Positions 16,837-24,755 of a stretch of DNA of 64,000 nt are shown piece after piece. Made by a program: the position numbers and the translations under genes. The notes below the pieces were generated by a model. That model was not told the DNA's origin. It ran no database searches and worked only from the letters and a program-made list of their open reading frames with translations. This DNA comes from Treponema sp. (GTDB lineage Bacteria > Spirochaetota > Spirochaetia > Treponematales > Treponemataceae): NCBI GenBank assembly GCA_024698325.1, contig JAILRG010000076.1, forward strand, positions 1-64,000. The letters run 5' to 3'. The stretch's first letter is position 1; each line of letters begins with the position of its first letter.

Positions 16837-18174
16837 ATGCCCTTCTGACGGCGCATGTGCGTTTGGAGACATATGTGCGTCCGGCCGTGGCATTGGTAGC
16901 GCATGCACGTCCTGCGAAGACGGCGTTTCTTGCAGCATGTCTTTTACGGAGCTGAGCCTGCGGCCGACTTCGGAACTGCCGGTTTTCTGCACCGGCGACA
17001 GGAGCCGCGCCTTTGTAATCTGCAGGGATGGATTTTTCTGCTTTGCCTTCAGTATTGCGCTTTCGAGCTTGCGCCGTTTTTCTTCGCCAAAGTCAAACAG
17101 TTCGGCCTGATGCGGCAGGTTTGCATCGACGGCGTTCTGTGCCGAAACTCCCAGAAGCCGGATGCCGCGCCCGCTTTCATACTTTCGCCAGAAAAGCCGC
17201 TTTACCCGGTCGAACATGTCATCTGTTGACGTAACGTCCCTGTCAGAAGAATCCTGAATGCTTACCGTGGAAAAATCATCATAACGGATTTTTACGCTGA
17301 CCGAGCTTGAGCGCATGTTCTGCTTAAGAAGCCGGAAAACGACGGTGTAGGATAGTTCCAGCAGCGCTCTGTCGATGGCGTCCCGGTCTGTCAGGTCAAA
17401 GGCATAGGTGTTTTCGCTGCTTAAAGAGTGTGATTTTACTTCCCTGGTGAATGATTCAGCCTCTCCGCCCCTGACAGCGTTGTATAAAAACGTGCCGCCA
17501 GATTTTCCGAACAGGCTTTGCAGAATCGTAAGCGAGCGGTTGTACACGTCTCTGGCAGTAAAAAAGCCTGCCTGCCGGAGCCGCTGCTGGGTCTTTTCTC
17601 CCGCGCCCCAGATTTTTGCAAGCGGAAGCGATAGCATGAACTCTGTTTCCCTGCCTCTTGGAACGACGCAGAACCCGTCGGGCTTATGCAGTCCGGACGC
17701 AATTTTTGCCACATAGCGGGTGCTGGCAAGCCCGACGGATACCGTAAGGCCTGTTTTTGTCCGTACTTCATCTTTAATCCGCATGGCAGTCTGCTCCGGC
17801 TGCCCGAACAGCCGCTCCGTGCCGGTCAGGTCAACAAAGGCTTCGTCAACGCTCATCTGCTGCACGTCGGGAGAGTAATTCCGGAAAATCTGCATGACTG
17901 TCTCTGACAGCTCGTGATAGCGCCTCATGTTTCCGCGCACGTATATGCCGTTGGGACAGCGGCGCACGGCTTCTGCAAGCGGCATGGCTGAATGTACCCC
18001 GCAGGCGCGTGCTTCATAGGAGGCCGTGGAAACGACGGCCCTGCGGTCGCCGGGAATGCCGCCCACGATGACAGGCTTTCCGCGCCATTCGGGATGGTCG
18101 AGCTGCTCCACCGAAGCAAAAAATGCGTCTAAATCAATATGCAGAAAAACTGGCGGCAAAGACTTTTCGTTCAC
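11968..18174 (-). CDS. DNA polymerase IV (DinB) fused in frame to a giant outer-membrane-type protein
   Basis: One uninterrupted 2068-codon frame. Residues 1 to about 395 are a complete Y-family polymerase: HIDLDAFFASVE, the S-YEAR motif, MSVDEAFVDLT with catalytic acidic residues, the helix-hairpin-helix segment and the little-finger domain. Residues 396-468 are a Pro/His/Ala-rich linker. Residues 469-490 form a signal-peptide-like hydrophobic segment ending PSPVRAS. About 1575 beta-rich residues follow, ending in AAIRF, a terminal aromatic residue typical of BAM-assembled beta-barrels. Segments such as IRVYKNGMLDSG faintly recall SprA-type barrels, but this is only an impression. A polymerase joined to a secreted barrel makes little functional sense, so internal initiation is likely (see 16836). 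The ATG overlaps the stop of the upstream gene as ATGA, indicating translational coupling. Confidence 0.85.
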   Translation of the reverse strand: MNEKSLPPVFLHIDLDAFFASVEQLDHPEWRGKPVIVGGIPGDRRAVVSTASYEARACGVHSAMPLAEAVRRCPNGIYVRGNMRRYHELSETVMQIFRNYSPDVQQMSVDEAFVDLTGTERLFGQPEQTAMRIKDEVRTKTGLTVSVGLASTRYVAKIASGLHKPDGFCVVPRGRETEFMLSLPLAKIWGAGEKTQQRLRQAGFFTARDVYNRSLTILQSLFGKSGGTFLYNAVRGGEAESFTREVKSHSLSSENTYAFDLTDRDAIDRALLELSYTVVFRLLKQNMRSSSVSVKIRYDDFSTVSIQDSSDRDVTSTDDMFDRVKRLFWRKYESGRGIRLLGVSAQNAVDANLPHQAELFDFGEEKRRKLESAILKAKQKNPSLQITKARLLSPVQKTGSSEVGRRLSSVKDMLQETPSSQDVHALPMPRPDAHMSPNAHAPSEGHVPQEKARRAPPLPDGGTHSGFPTTILLVSLSALLLALAPSPVRASETETLTERTADGAGSIVFDTTELPLFPESDTKLLSDFSIAGNSVEFMAQGWWQSTVSANAAYSFGFGSAPAFSSPAPVITQKVDLGLWFLLNRHWYFEADFADGFETNTVAAGYTAGEGLVKEARVANRGIVFPSLYSIDKAGYSIGGSKTESQAPGFSIRLGGETWRADAVFRYDMLESKEKTWYGKNSVQTSEISLAAWYSGSRYMLPDSESLLRIRAVYVEKAGASYKDADGRQFVKLDESQYLISASSNSLYLSKDAGAARKNGKLPAVAVSFTGAVPDTAAFISATEALFQEGGIEDLAPYLQELSGTVDGNPVLYLQHPSGFSPFVWANRYDAALSNENTDAAVIFASTKNTAAGLQALYSDDSIFSTTDFFSGNRSYIDISQTTDDEEILSITDPRLRFPLAARDPGLYLGSSRTTDLVLSVRTYTSVTRFSIGTKAVPGTIRVYKNGMLDSGARFDEEKGTITLSGAVHSGDHIYATWYEDSKDADTGAITGAAGIRRAFGPHLSADIASAVRWTYGGKNEYASSSTSFPGFVSLAQGTYWQGEHLSLSNVASVALETANTTGSYRILGMDETAGDWKGLSEDAASSLPEGFYPILNPRPEKNDSMPALADGKNGSVDTETGWHDSLLPEGYSVRAGWNFSSLEAAGQTADDGSPYWAATQISLASSSGALSSSSSLTLYLKNDTEDSDFSVYLQLGIEATDDFDYETRTKIPTWCISADSVAGASTDVLSPFIPATSGWQQVTIAVRDEDRSRISLASGARLIICSTKATTGSICAGSWKASGTDFSLSAPSCMTVTQSEETTAALSSKKVKRFNSGTNYVRTISWKTRDENLSTQESLQIEGSRYFDEIDLGGYTDLSLFLKFSELFKKTLPDSFVKDLPGPTETVLNLTLDRPDENDGYETCLSISISAETVEALLQPSSSGSATESAWQELRVSIQDKSATIGSCAVSVTKADTSVIPTRLHFTLETAWEAADGNKAYFSSGCIELDELSLSGISPDVHLADTAELQWKQAGTVIETKTGNALLSDLLFEAKSSGSSTVPTAGGSPEGAFSASAKAEVTALGISLSAGLAHDADSLRILTKGSHRAETASPLWNILNFSENYSIDADAKTLSKANSAAISFDQKGFPLTLSAESTASAEKSVQSQNIKSTLAFTPGRFFLRGNVSAEQKLSKTGITSLSTASYGSGWKEITALSFNTGKEDASRRTVAISASSGIKLPLLTSKPEVQFSSQGSWKDSSSLLFSDTETIAFDFPFRVHDHSFSVNWTKKAGGTAYAKSGGNYRRDAGDLRDAACEKNWFFTAYPVYDMLSSGLSKRILKGSSDTGSNTEYAYYEGSYSASWKRSLTGTAMDLMLPAFVTATFSRSIHTASSVSDYYQIKAVTGYTALNIFGRAGTVPIARWFKQDEYSAQGSATLKIPRKQAYNLSMLYSAYLQAAFFVNRDTTFKSGLEGSWETAADWSGKMTFVWKRKGSVSPMLGLIAVFRKDYGSKAKLTRTDSINLSASSTQPSTEKSPVLSYSGNLNHQLDIAVTEMITVSSSLGGGYTCTQGKSMILQATASIGAAIRF

Positions 18175-20153
18175 TGCGCCTTCCCGCCTTTTTTACCGGA
18201 AGCCCTGCTGCCTCCATCGACAGAAACCGTCCGGGTTTCCTGCCGGTAGACGCCAGCAGTTTCTGTCAGATACAGCGCCGTAATGGTGAGCGTGCTTTGC
18301 GCCGCACTGGAAAATGCATAGTCAACAGTCATGCTTTCCGGCGGATAGTCAGGAATGTCAAAGCGGGCTTCAGTGGCGTTTTCATTCAGCGTAAAGTTGT
18401 AGCTTGCGTCATACAGCGGAACGGCGCCACCAGCCGCTTCCAGCGTCATTTCGTAGCGGACAGCCCCCTCTGCGCTTGTTATGGTGACGTGTTCTGTCGT
18501 CAGGTCGGAGAACGTCGTGCGGCTTGTCTGTATGTTCAGGCTGCCGTTGTCTCGGTGCACGATGGTGGCAGGGCGTTCGGGGCTTTCAGAAACTTTTCGG
18601 GAAGCAAGCGAGAGCGTCGTCACGACTATCGTGGTGATTAGAAGCAGGATTCCCAGTGACAGTGCATTGTGGACGATGAATCTTTTCGTGATTGTTCTTT
18701 CTGCATGCCGGAAGAGCTTTAGCCAGAGCAAGATGCGCAGCCACATAAGCTGGAACGGGAAGAAAAGTAGCGCGATCAGGAGGTTCAGGCCCGGCCCGCA
18801 GAAAATGAGCGCCGCAATGGCTTCTGTGTTGTTTGCCGTCATAACCGCGTAGATGTAGGGAATGAGGGGAATGAACATGGCGATGACAGCGAGTATCAGC
18901 GGCAGTAAGTCCATGGTTTTCCGGACGCTGTAAATGATGATGTACTCAATGAGCAGCGGCAGAAAGAACTGCAGGTCGATGGCAGAAAGAAAGAAAATGT
19001 TTCCTGCTGCAACATAGGCGCCGCTCTCCCCGTACACGAATGATTCCACGGGGGCTTTTAAAAGCTCAAATCCGGCAAAAATAAGCGAGATGACAAGAAG
19101 CGCGATAAAAATCTTTGTGCCCAGCTGAAGCATTGCTGTTGCGTGCTGCAGGGATGTGATGTTCTTTGCGACAGTCTGCCCGAACGACAGCGCCAGAAAC
19201 AGAACGAGTACGGTAAGCGGAAGCATGAACCATGAGCGCTTAAAATGCCTGCGCTGCCGTTCGGCTCCCGACCCGGAAAAAGAAAAAACGCACAGGGTGA
19301 GTACTGCAAGTGTGCCCAGCACTATGGCAAGAATCACAAAGACGCGTTCTCCGATGACGGGCGTCAGGATGGGGTAGGAGAATGGCAGGACGAGGTAATG
19401 GCTGTCCCAGAATGCAGTTTCTTCAAGCGGCTGGTAGTGGTCGCAGACGGCAAGCAGTACGGAAAAGTCGTCGTTTTCTGGAATCGTAAGCTCTGCTGCA
19501 GGAATGAGCGCGGCCATAAATGCCTCCATGCGCTCGCCTGCGCGTATAAAGCCCAGACGGTAAAACGAGGTGACTGCATTCTGGAACGAAAAGCTCTTTT
19601 TTTCTGCGTACAGACCGCGGATAAGCGTTTCCAGAAGCCAGCGGGGAGTGGCCCTCCGGTAGCTTCCGGTTCCCAGTGCGTATTCTTTTCCGAGCTGCAC
19701 TGCGATGACGACGGTATGGTCGGTGTCTGACACCATCGACGCATATTCACCGCTTCCGCTTTTATGCTTTGGTAAGCCCTGCGGCGGAATGTCGCTTGCG
19801 GTAAAAAGCACCGTAATGTCGTAGCTGTAGGCGTGTTTTTCCAGCTTGGAAAGAAAGTCCGCGCAGGCTTCCTGTTTTTGCCAGGCATCTTCCTGCCTGA
19901 TGTTTATGATGAGGTTTGTGCGGGCATCTGCCGCTTCGGAAAGCTCCTGTGAGGGAAAATCCACCGTGATGTTGAAGGGAAACAGGTCATGCGAGGTATC
20001 TGTAAGCGGAATGCGCGAGGACGTAAAGCCCTCTTTAGCGATGCGTTTTTCTACCTCAAGGGAAAGTCCGCTTCCCCGGGGAGCTGCAGGCTGTTCATTT
20101 GCGACGGCAGCTGCACTGAGAAGTAATAGGAGGAGCGCAATGCGGGCTTTCAT
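18171..20153 (-). CDS. Exported multi-pass membrane protein of unknown function
   Basis: I start at the ATG at 20153; the frame continues upstream but there it runs through the promoter. The 660-residue product has an N-terminal signal peptide (MKARIALLLLLLSAAAVA), then a soluble periplasmic domain to about residue 265 containing VDFPSQEL and a segment like a small hydrolase fold, then about eight hydrophobic helices (roughly 270-510), and a C-terminal beta-rich domain of about 130 residues ending in a Gly/Lys-rich tail. I do not recognise the family. Its stop overlaps the dinB start (ATGA), so it is translated together with dinB. TTGCAT, 17 nt, TATTCT and 7 nt precede the ATG, with no Shine-Dalgarno. 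Confidence 0.75.
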   Translation of the reverse strand: MKARIALLLLLLSAAAVANEQPAAPRGSGLSLEVEKRIAKEGFTSSRIPLTDTSHDLFPFNITVDFPSQELSEAADARTNLIINIRQEDAWQKQEACADFLSKLEKHAYSYDITVLFTASDIPPQGLPKHKSGSGEYASMVSDTDHTVVIAVQLGKEYALGTGSYRRATPRWLLETLIRGLYAEKKSFSFQNAVTSFYRLGFIRAGERMEAFMAALIPAAELTIPENDDFSVLLAVCDHYQPLEETAFWDSHYLVLPFSYPILTPVIGERVFVILAIVLGTLAVLTLCVFSFSGSGAERQRRHFKRSWFMLPLTVLVLFLALSFGQTVAKNITSLQHATAMLQLGTKIFIALLVISLIFAGFELLKAPVESFVYGESGAYVAAGNIFFLSAIDLQFFLPLLIEYIIIYSVRKTMDLLPLILAVIAMFIPLIPYIYAVMTANNTEAIAALIFCGPGLNLLIALLFFPFQLMWLRILLWLKLFRHAERTITKRFIVHNALSLGILLLITTIVVTTLSLASRKVSESPERPATIVHRDNGSLNIQTSRTTFSDLTTEHVTITSAEGAVRYEMTLEAAGGAVPLYDASYNFTLNENATEARFDIPDYPPESMTVDYAFSSAAQSTLTITALYLTETAGVYRQETRTVSVDGGSRASGKKGGKAQ

Positions 20154-20160
20154 AGTAAAC

Positions 20161-20189
20161 AGAATATAATTTGTCTGTTTACAATGCAA
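20161..20189 (-). promoter_or_regulatory. Promoter of the membrane-protein/dinB operon (leaderless type)
   Basis: Reading leftward: TTGCAT (20189-20184), 17-nt spacer, TATTCT (20166-20161), 7 nt to the ATG at 20153. It interlocks with the rightward promoter at 20178-20206, so the two may compete. Confidence 0.5.
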
Positions 20190-20206
20190 GTACCTTCATG
20201 TATAAT
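20178..20206 (+). promoter_or_regulatory. Promoter of the 20229-25339 operon
   Basis: TTTACA (20178-20183), 17-nt spacer, perfect TATAAT (20201-20206). Predicted start near 20213, with AGGAG at 20216-20220 as ribosome-binding site. Confidence 0.7.
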
Positions 20207-20228
20207 AAAGAAAACAGGAGTTTTTTGC

Positions 20229-21395
20229 ATGAGCGGAACGGAAAAAAAGTTTGTCCTAAATTTGCCTCTTAAGGTTATTCTGACGCAGGAGGGGGCATCA
20301 CATTTTATCGGACACAAAAAAAAGCTCATGCGCTTCCGTCTGGCTGATAACACTGAGGAATATGGCATTTCCCTTAATCCTTTTTCTCCTCAGTCAGTGC
20401 AGAGCATGATTATGCTCGATTACATTTCAAAAATTGAAATTTCATTATCTGAATTTGTGTCTTCCCGTCAGGAAGTGATGGATCTTTCAAAGACCGTTGT
20501 CTATTCAATCCTTTACAAGCAGTTTGACCGCCAGATTTTCTCTGAGCTGATTAAATGTGATGTGGTTCGCAAATTCAACCGTGCAAATCCGTCTCAGCTT
20601 ATTGATGACAAGACGAAAATCAGCGACGCACAGCTCAGGCTTACGCTTGCGAACAAAGACGATTTGATTCAGCATGCCCGCAAGGACATTCTTGACCCGG
20701 TGTGGGAATCAATCATGGCTAACCGTGACTACTCGCCGGAAGACAAGAACATCTATCTTCTGATGACGGAAAAGCTTTTGAATCGCCAGAACCTTATGAA
20801 CTGGTACATCATCACCAAATTTTACCGGTCACAGGGCTTTGATCAGATGAACCAGGCGATTCAGGATTTGCTGTATGTGTACATGGAAAAATCCCGGGTT
20901 GCAGAATACATTTCCATCCTGCTTATGGAACTGGCGCTTTCGAGTGAAAATACGAATCTGCGTAAAGAAGCGAAGCAGATGTATAGCGGCGTAGAAGACC
21001 TTGACTCGCTGATGTTTGACCCTGAGGTGCGCACGAAAATCATCTCCGAGCTGAAACGCAAGCACGAGCAGGTTTCAATTTCCTGGAAGCTTGGTGGCGG
21101 TTCGACTGCCATCGGAAAGCAGGGGCGCCTGCAGATTACGCTGTACAACAAGGAAGACGAGTTTCAGGAAGTAAAGCACAATATCGAGCAGAAGTCTGCC
21201 GCTGACCTTGAAAAGCGCAGCCTTATTGATTTTTACCGCGAGATTCCGGAAAGCCAGGGCGGCACGGATTTGGGCATGTACTATTTCTCATACCTGGATG
21301 ATGCCTGCAAGAAAGTTGGCGTAAAGTTTGAGTCGATTGTCAATCAGTTTGCTTCGAGCGACTTGACCGTTATCAATCTGGTCTTCAATTTCTAA
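20229..21395 (+). CDS. Conserved-looking cytoplasmic protein of unknown function
   Basis: The 388-residue product starts at the ATG at 20229, eight bases after AGGAG. It has no signal peptide or membrane helix. The N-terminal 80 residues are beta-rich (FVLNLPLKVIL, FRLADNTEEYGI); the middle is helical and charged, and the C-terminal region is mixed. I see no catalytic motif and do not recognise the family. It is the first gene of a tight rightward cluster with a lipoprotein, trmB, ligA and a membrane protein. Confidence 0.75.
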   Translation: MSGTEKKFVLNLPLKVILTQEGASHFIGHKKKLMRFRLADNTEEYGISLNPFSPQSVQSMIMLDYISKIEISLSEFVSSRQEVMDLSKTVVYSILYKQFDRQIFSELIKCDVVRKFNRANPSQLIDDKTKISDAQLRLTLANKDDLIQHARKDILDPVWESIMANRDYSPEDKNIYLLMTEKLLNRQNLMNWYIITKFYRSQGFDQMNQAIQDLLYVYMEKSRVAEYISILLMELALSSENTNLRKEAKQMYSGVEDLDSLMFDPEVRTKIISELKRKHEQVSISWKLGGGSTAIGKQGRLQITLYNKEDEFQEVKHNIEQKSAADLEKRSLIDFYREIPESQGGTDLGMYYFSYLDDACKKVGVKFESIVNQFASSDLTVINLVFNF

Positions 21396-21400
21396 GCCCT

Positions 21401-22051
21401 ATGCGCCGTCTTTTTTTCTGCGCCTTGTCTGGGGCGCTGTTTTTGTTTGTCTCTGCATGTTCTAATTCTGAACCATCAGTGCTTTCGGTGACAGGTTCTG
21501 TCGTATTCGACTTTCAGGATGCGGAAAGCGCGCCGGCCTCCCGTCTTGCCGTTTTTGTTCAGACGGACACGGAAACGCAGCGGGCAGACCGTATAACTGC
21601 CGTACATGCCGACAGCGGGCTTTCGTGGCAGATTGATGCGCCGCGCATGATTTCCGGATCGGATAAAAACTGGGCCGGCTACACGAACCTGCAGCCGGCG
21701 CCCGGGGAAGCTATCTTAAAGGGCGTGTATACCTGTCAGTACGTGGATGCGGCAGGTAACGAAGCGTCCGCAAAGGTCACGGTAAAATATCCTGATGAGC
21801 TGTTGACGGCTACTGCGGAAACGGTCAGGACGTGCATACAGGGCGCCGTAACTGAGTATATCGCGCTTTACAGCGAATCCGGGGAACTGATGTTTTTTAA
21901 CAAGCGGCGGAACAGCTGGCATTCAAATGCGGATATTGCAAAGGATTACAGGAACGCCTACACAATGCGCAGTTGCCTGGTTACAGCAAATAACAGTATA
22001 GTATGCCTTTTGCCGCCGGAATCACTCAAAGAAAAATCAGCGGCAGAATAA
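21401..22051 (+). CDS. Small lipoprotein of unknown function
   Basis: The 216-residue product has a lipoprotein signal peptide of about 19 residues with lipobox FVSAC followed by SNSE. The mature part is mainly beta, with an Ig-like stretch (GVYTCQYVDAAGNEA) near residue 110. No catalytic motif is seen. The ATG lies 5 bp after the previous stop and has no Shine-Dalgarno, so it probably depends on coupling to that gene. Confidence 0.75.
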   Translation: MRRLFFCALSGALFLFVSACSNSEPSVLSVTGSVVFDFQDAESAPASRLAVFVQTDTETQRADRITAVHADSGLSWQIDAPRMISGSDKNWAGYTNLQPAPGEAILKGVYTCQYVDAAGNEASAKVTVKYPDELLTATAETVRTCIQGAVTEYIALYSESGELMFFNKRRNSWHSNADIAKDYRNAYTMRSCLVTANNSIVCLLPPESLKEKSAAE

Positions 22052-22075
22052 CACGGAGTTTAAGGAATAATCACG

Positions 22076-22807
22076 ATGAATACAGAAGAACCGACAGAGA
22101 ACACACGAAAGCCTGTGACCGATCCCCGACATGGCGACGGCATTCACCGGGAAGTGCATACCTTCGTCATGAGAAGCGGACACTTTACCGAAAACGAGCG
22201 CCGGAATTATGCCGAGCTGCATGACAGCTGGTGCATTCCGCTTGGCGATGAGCCGCTTGATTTTGCCACAATCTTCGGAAACCAGAATCCTGTCGTCATA
22301 GAAATCGGCTTTGGCATGGGACACGCGACCGCCATCATCGCAGCCGAGCATCCTGACATCAACTACATCGGCATTGAAGTGCACAAGCCCGGTGTGGGGC
22401 GCCTTCTCGGCGAAATCCGCGACCGTTCGCTTACGAACCTGCGTATCATCGAATATGATGCGATGGAAGTGCTTAAGAAAATGATTCCCGATGAGTCTGT
22501 GAGCGCATTTCACATCTTTTTTGCAGACCCGTGGCCGAAAAAGCGCCACCACAAGCGGCGCCTCGTACAGCGCCCTCGTACCGACATGATGACGCAAAAG
22601 CTTACGCAAGGCGGCTATCTGTATTTTGTGACGGACTGGCTTCCGTATGCAGAGTTCGGCATGGAACAGCTGTGTGCGACACCGGGACTTACGAACCGCT
22701 ACGAAGGCTATGCCCCGCACCAGGAGTGGCGCCCTGAAACCCGGTTTGAACAGAAAGGCATCGATGCAAACCGCGTCATCAGCGAGCTTATGTTCGAGAA
22801 AGTGTGA
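22076..22807 (+). CDS. trmB: tRNA (guanine-N7-)-methyltransferase TrmB
   Basis: The 243-residue product methylates G46 of tRNA with S-adenosylmethionine. The SAM-binding motif EIGFGMGHA (near residue 76) and the family signature FFADPWPKKRHHKRR (near residue 147) are clear. The N-terminal extension of about 50 residues contains VMRSGHFTENER, similar to other TrmB proteins. AAGGA precedes the ATG at 22076. The stop lies one base before the ligA start. Confidence 0.96.
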   Translation: MNTEEPTENTRKPVTDPRHGDGIHREVHTFVMRSGHFTENERRNYAELHDSWCIPLGDEPLDFATIFGNQNPVVIEIGFGMGHATAIIAAEHPDINYIGIEVHKPGVGRLLGEIRDRSLTNLRIIEYDAMEVLKKMIPDESVSAFHIFFADPWPKKRHHKRRLVQRPRTDMMTQKLTQGGYLYFVTDWLPYAEFGMEQLCATPGLTNRYEGYAPHQEWRPETRFEQKGIDANRVISELMFEKV

Positions 22808-22808
22808 T

Positions 22809-24755
22809 ATGGCAGATTTGTTTGACGTTGACGAGTCGGCGCGCATAAGCGAACTGGTCTCGCTTATAAAGCGCTACCAAAGCTCTTACTACAACGGCGA
22901 AGCGGAAATAAGCGATGCCGAATTTGATGCGCTCTGGGATGAGCTGAAAGGCCTGGATCCGCAGAACCCGCTTTTGCAGAAGGTTGGTGCTGACAGCGGA
23001 AATTTTCCCAAGGCGCGCCATATCATGCCGATGGGAAGCCAGGAAAAGGCGGCTAATCCGGAGCAGTTCCTCAGCTGGGCAAAAACGCATGCCTACAGCG
23101 AATACCTTGTGGAATACAAGCTGGACGGAGCCTCGCTTGAGCTGCAGTATCGCCACGGGGATCTGGTGCGTGCCGTAACGCGTGGGGACGGAAGTACGGG
23201 GGATGAGATAACCGCCAACGCAAAAAAAATGCAGGGGGTAAAAGTCGCACTTTTTGACGCTGACGGTACGCGCATTGATTTTACCGGCGCTGTCCGCGGC
23301 GAAGTCATCATGACGCACACGGTTCACGAGCAGTTCTATGCAGACAAGGCAAACTGCCGCAACGCCGCAAACGGCCTTATGAAGCGCAAGGACGGAAGCG
23401 GAAGCGAACACCTGTGCCTTATGACCTACGATGCGCTTGCAACCGAGGGCGAAAGTCCCTTTTCCGACGAGGAAGAAAAAGTCAACTGGCTTATCCGCTG
23501 CGGCTTTAAGACTTCCCCTTTAAAAATCTGCCGGAGCGCGGATGATGTTATAGAGTATCGTGCCGAAGTCATGGAGATTCGGAAAAGCCTTGACTACGAC
23601 ATTGACGGGCTTGTCATAAAAGAACGCCGGATAGACAGGGAAGACGCCGCGCGCGCTCGTCCTGACCGGCAGATTGCCTTTAAATTCAGCCTTGAAGAAG
23701 CTGTTTCGGTGCTTCGTGATGTTGAATGGAGCGAGTCTGGCGCGACGTATACGCCTGTTGCCGTGTTTGACGAAGTGCAGCTTAACGGAACGACCGTGCA
23801 GCGCGCGTCCCTTGCAAATCCGGATACCATGCGTGCGCTGGGGGTAAAAATCGGAAGCCATGTTGTTGTTGTAAAACGCGGCGAGATTATTCCGAAAATT
23901 GAACGCGTGCTTCCGGAAGAGGGCGGAGAAGAAACCCGGGAAATCCGTTTTCCTACGACATGCGCTTGCTGCGGTACTATGCTAAAAGATGAAGGCAGCA
24001 GGCTTTTCTGCCCGAATAAGAGCTGCCAGAAGCGGGTGCTTCATCAGCTCCAGAAATGGGTGAGCGTCGTCGATATCCGCGATTTTGGCGACACGCTTCT
24101 GCGCGCGCTCTTTAGGGATAAGGAAATCACGTCGATTTCTGACATTTATGAGCTGACCGTAGAGCGATTGGTGCCGTATTTTCTCAACGAAGAATCAATC
24201 GAAAATCAGAAAGACTCGCTTGGCGCAAAAAAAGTGTATGAAAGCATACAGAGCCACCGCAGAATGTCGCTAGCCGTCTTTATCGCCGGGTTTGACATCG
24301 AGGGAATCGGCGAAACGATGGTGCAGAAGCTTATTGATGCGGGATCCGGCCTTACAAGCCTGGAGGCCATCCTTGAAGCAGGCGTGGAGCAGATAGCTTC
24401 TGTCTACGGCTTTGCAGACATTACTGCAAGGCTCTTTGTCGAAGGCATGGCAGAAAACCGGGATGAAATGCTCCGCCTGACTCAGTCGGGCACCATACTG
24501 CTTGAAGAAACCGGTGGCGGCGCTCTGGCCGGAAAAAGTTTCTGCTTTACCGGCGAGCTTAAAACAATGAAGCGTGCTGATGCCGAGGCGCTTGTAAAAA
24601 AAGCGGGCGGCTCCTGTAAGTCAAGCGTTACCAAAGATTTAAGCTATCTTGTCACCAATGACACCTCCAGCGGCTCAAGCAAGAATCTTAAGGCCGCAAA
24701 ATATGGTGTTGAGATTATCGATGAAGAAGCGTTTGTCGCGCTGGTGGGTGCATGA
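22809..24755 (+). CDS. ligA: NAD-dependent DNA ligase LigA
   Basis: The 648-residue product seals nicks using NAD. Domains in order: Ia domain, adenylation domain with KLDG at 104-107 (Lys104 is the expected AMP acceptor), OB-fold, four-cysteine zinc finger (CACC, then CPNKSC), helix-hairpin-helix repeats, and a C-terminal BRCT domain (SFCFTGELKTMKRADAE). I chose the ATG at 22809, one base after trmB, because the frame upstream lies within trmB; the length matches LigA. It is somewhat shorter than the usual 670 residues. The stop overlaps the next start as ATGA. Confidence 0.96.
   Translation: MADLFDVDESARISELVSLIKRYQSSYYNGEAEISDAEFDALWDELKGLDPQNPLLQKVGADSGNFPKARHIMPMGSQEKAANPEQFLSWAKTHAYSEYLVEYKLDGASLELQYRHGDLVRAVTRGDGSTGDEITANAKKMQGVKVALFDADGTRIDFTGAVRGEVIMTHTVHEQFYADKANCRNAANGLMKRKDGSGSEHLCLMTYDALATEGESPFSDEEEKVNWLIRCGFKTSPLKICRSADDVIEYRAEVMEIRKSLDYDIDGLVIKERRIDREDAARARPDRQIAFKFSLEEAVSVLRDVEWSESGATYTPVAVFDEVQLNGTTVQRASLANPDTMRALGVKIGSHVVVVKRGEIIPKIERVLPEEGGEETREIRFPTTCACCGTMLKDEGSRLFCPNKSCQKRVLHQLQKWVSVVDIRDFGDTLLRALFRDKEITSISDIYELTVERLVPYFLNEESIENQKDSLGAKKVYESIQSHRRMSLAVFIAGFDIEGIGETMVQKLIDAGSGLTSLEAILEAGVEQIASVYGFADITARLFVEGMAENRDEMLRLTQSGTILLEETGGGALAGKSFCFTGELKTMKRADAEALVKKAGGSCKSSVTKDLSYLVTNDTSSGSSKNLKAAKYGVEIIDEEAFVALVGA

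Noticed and set aside
22647-22808. Upstream extension of ligA
   Set aside because: It overlaps trmB and adds sequence unlike any ligase N-terminus; the ATG at 22809 fits the family.
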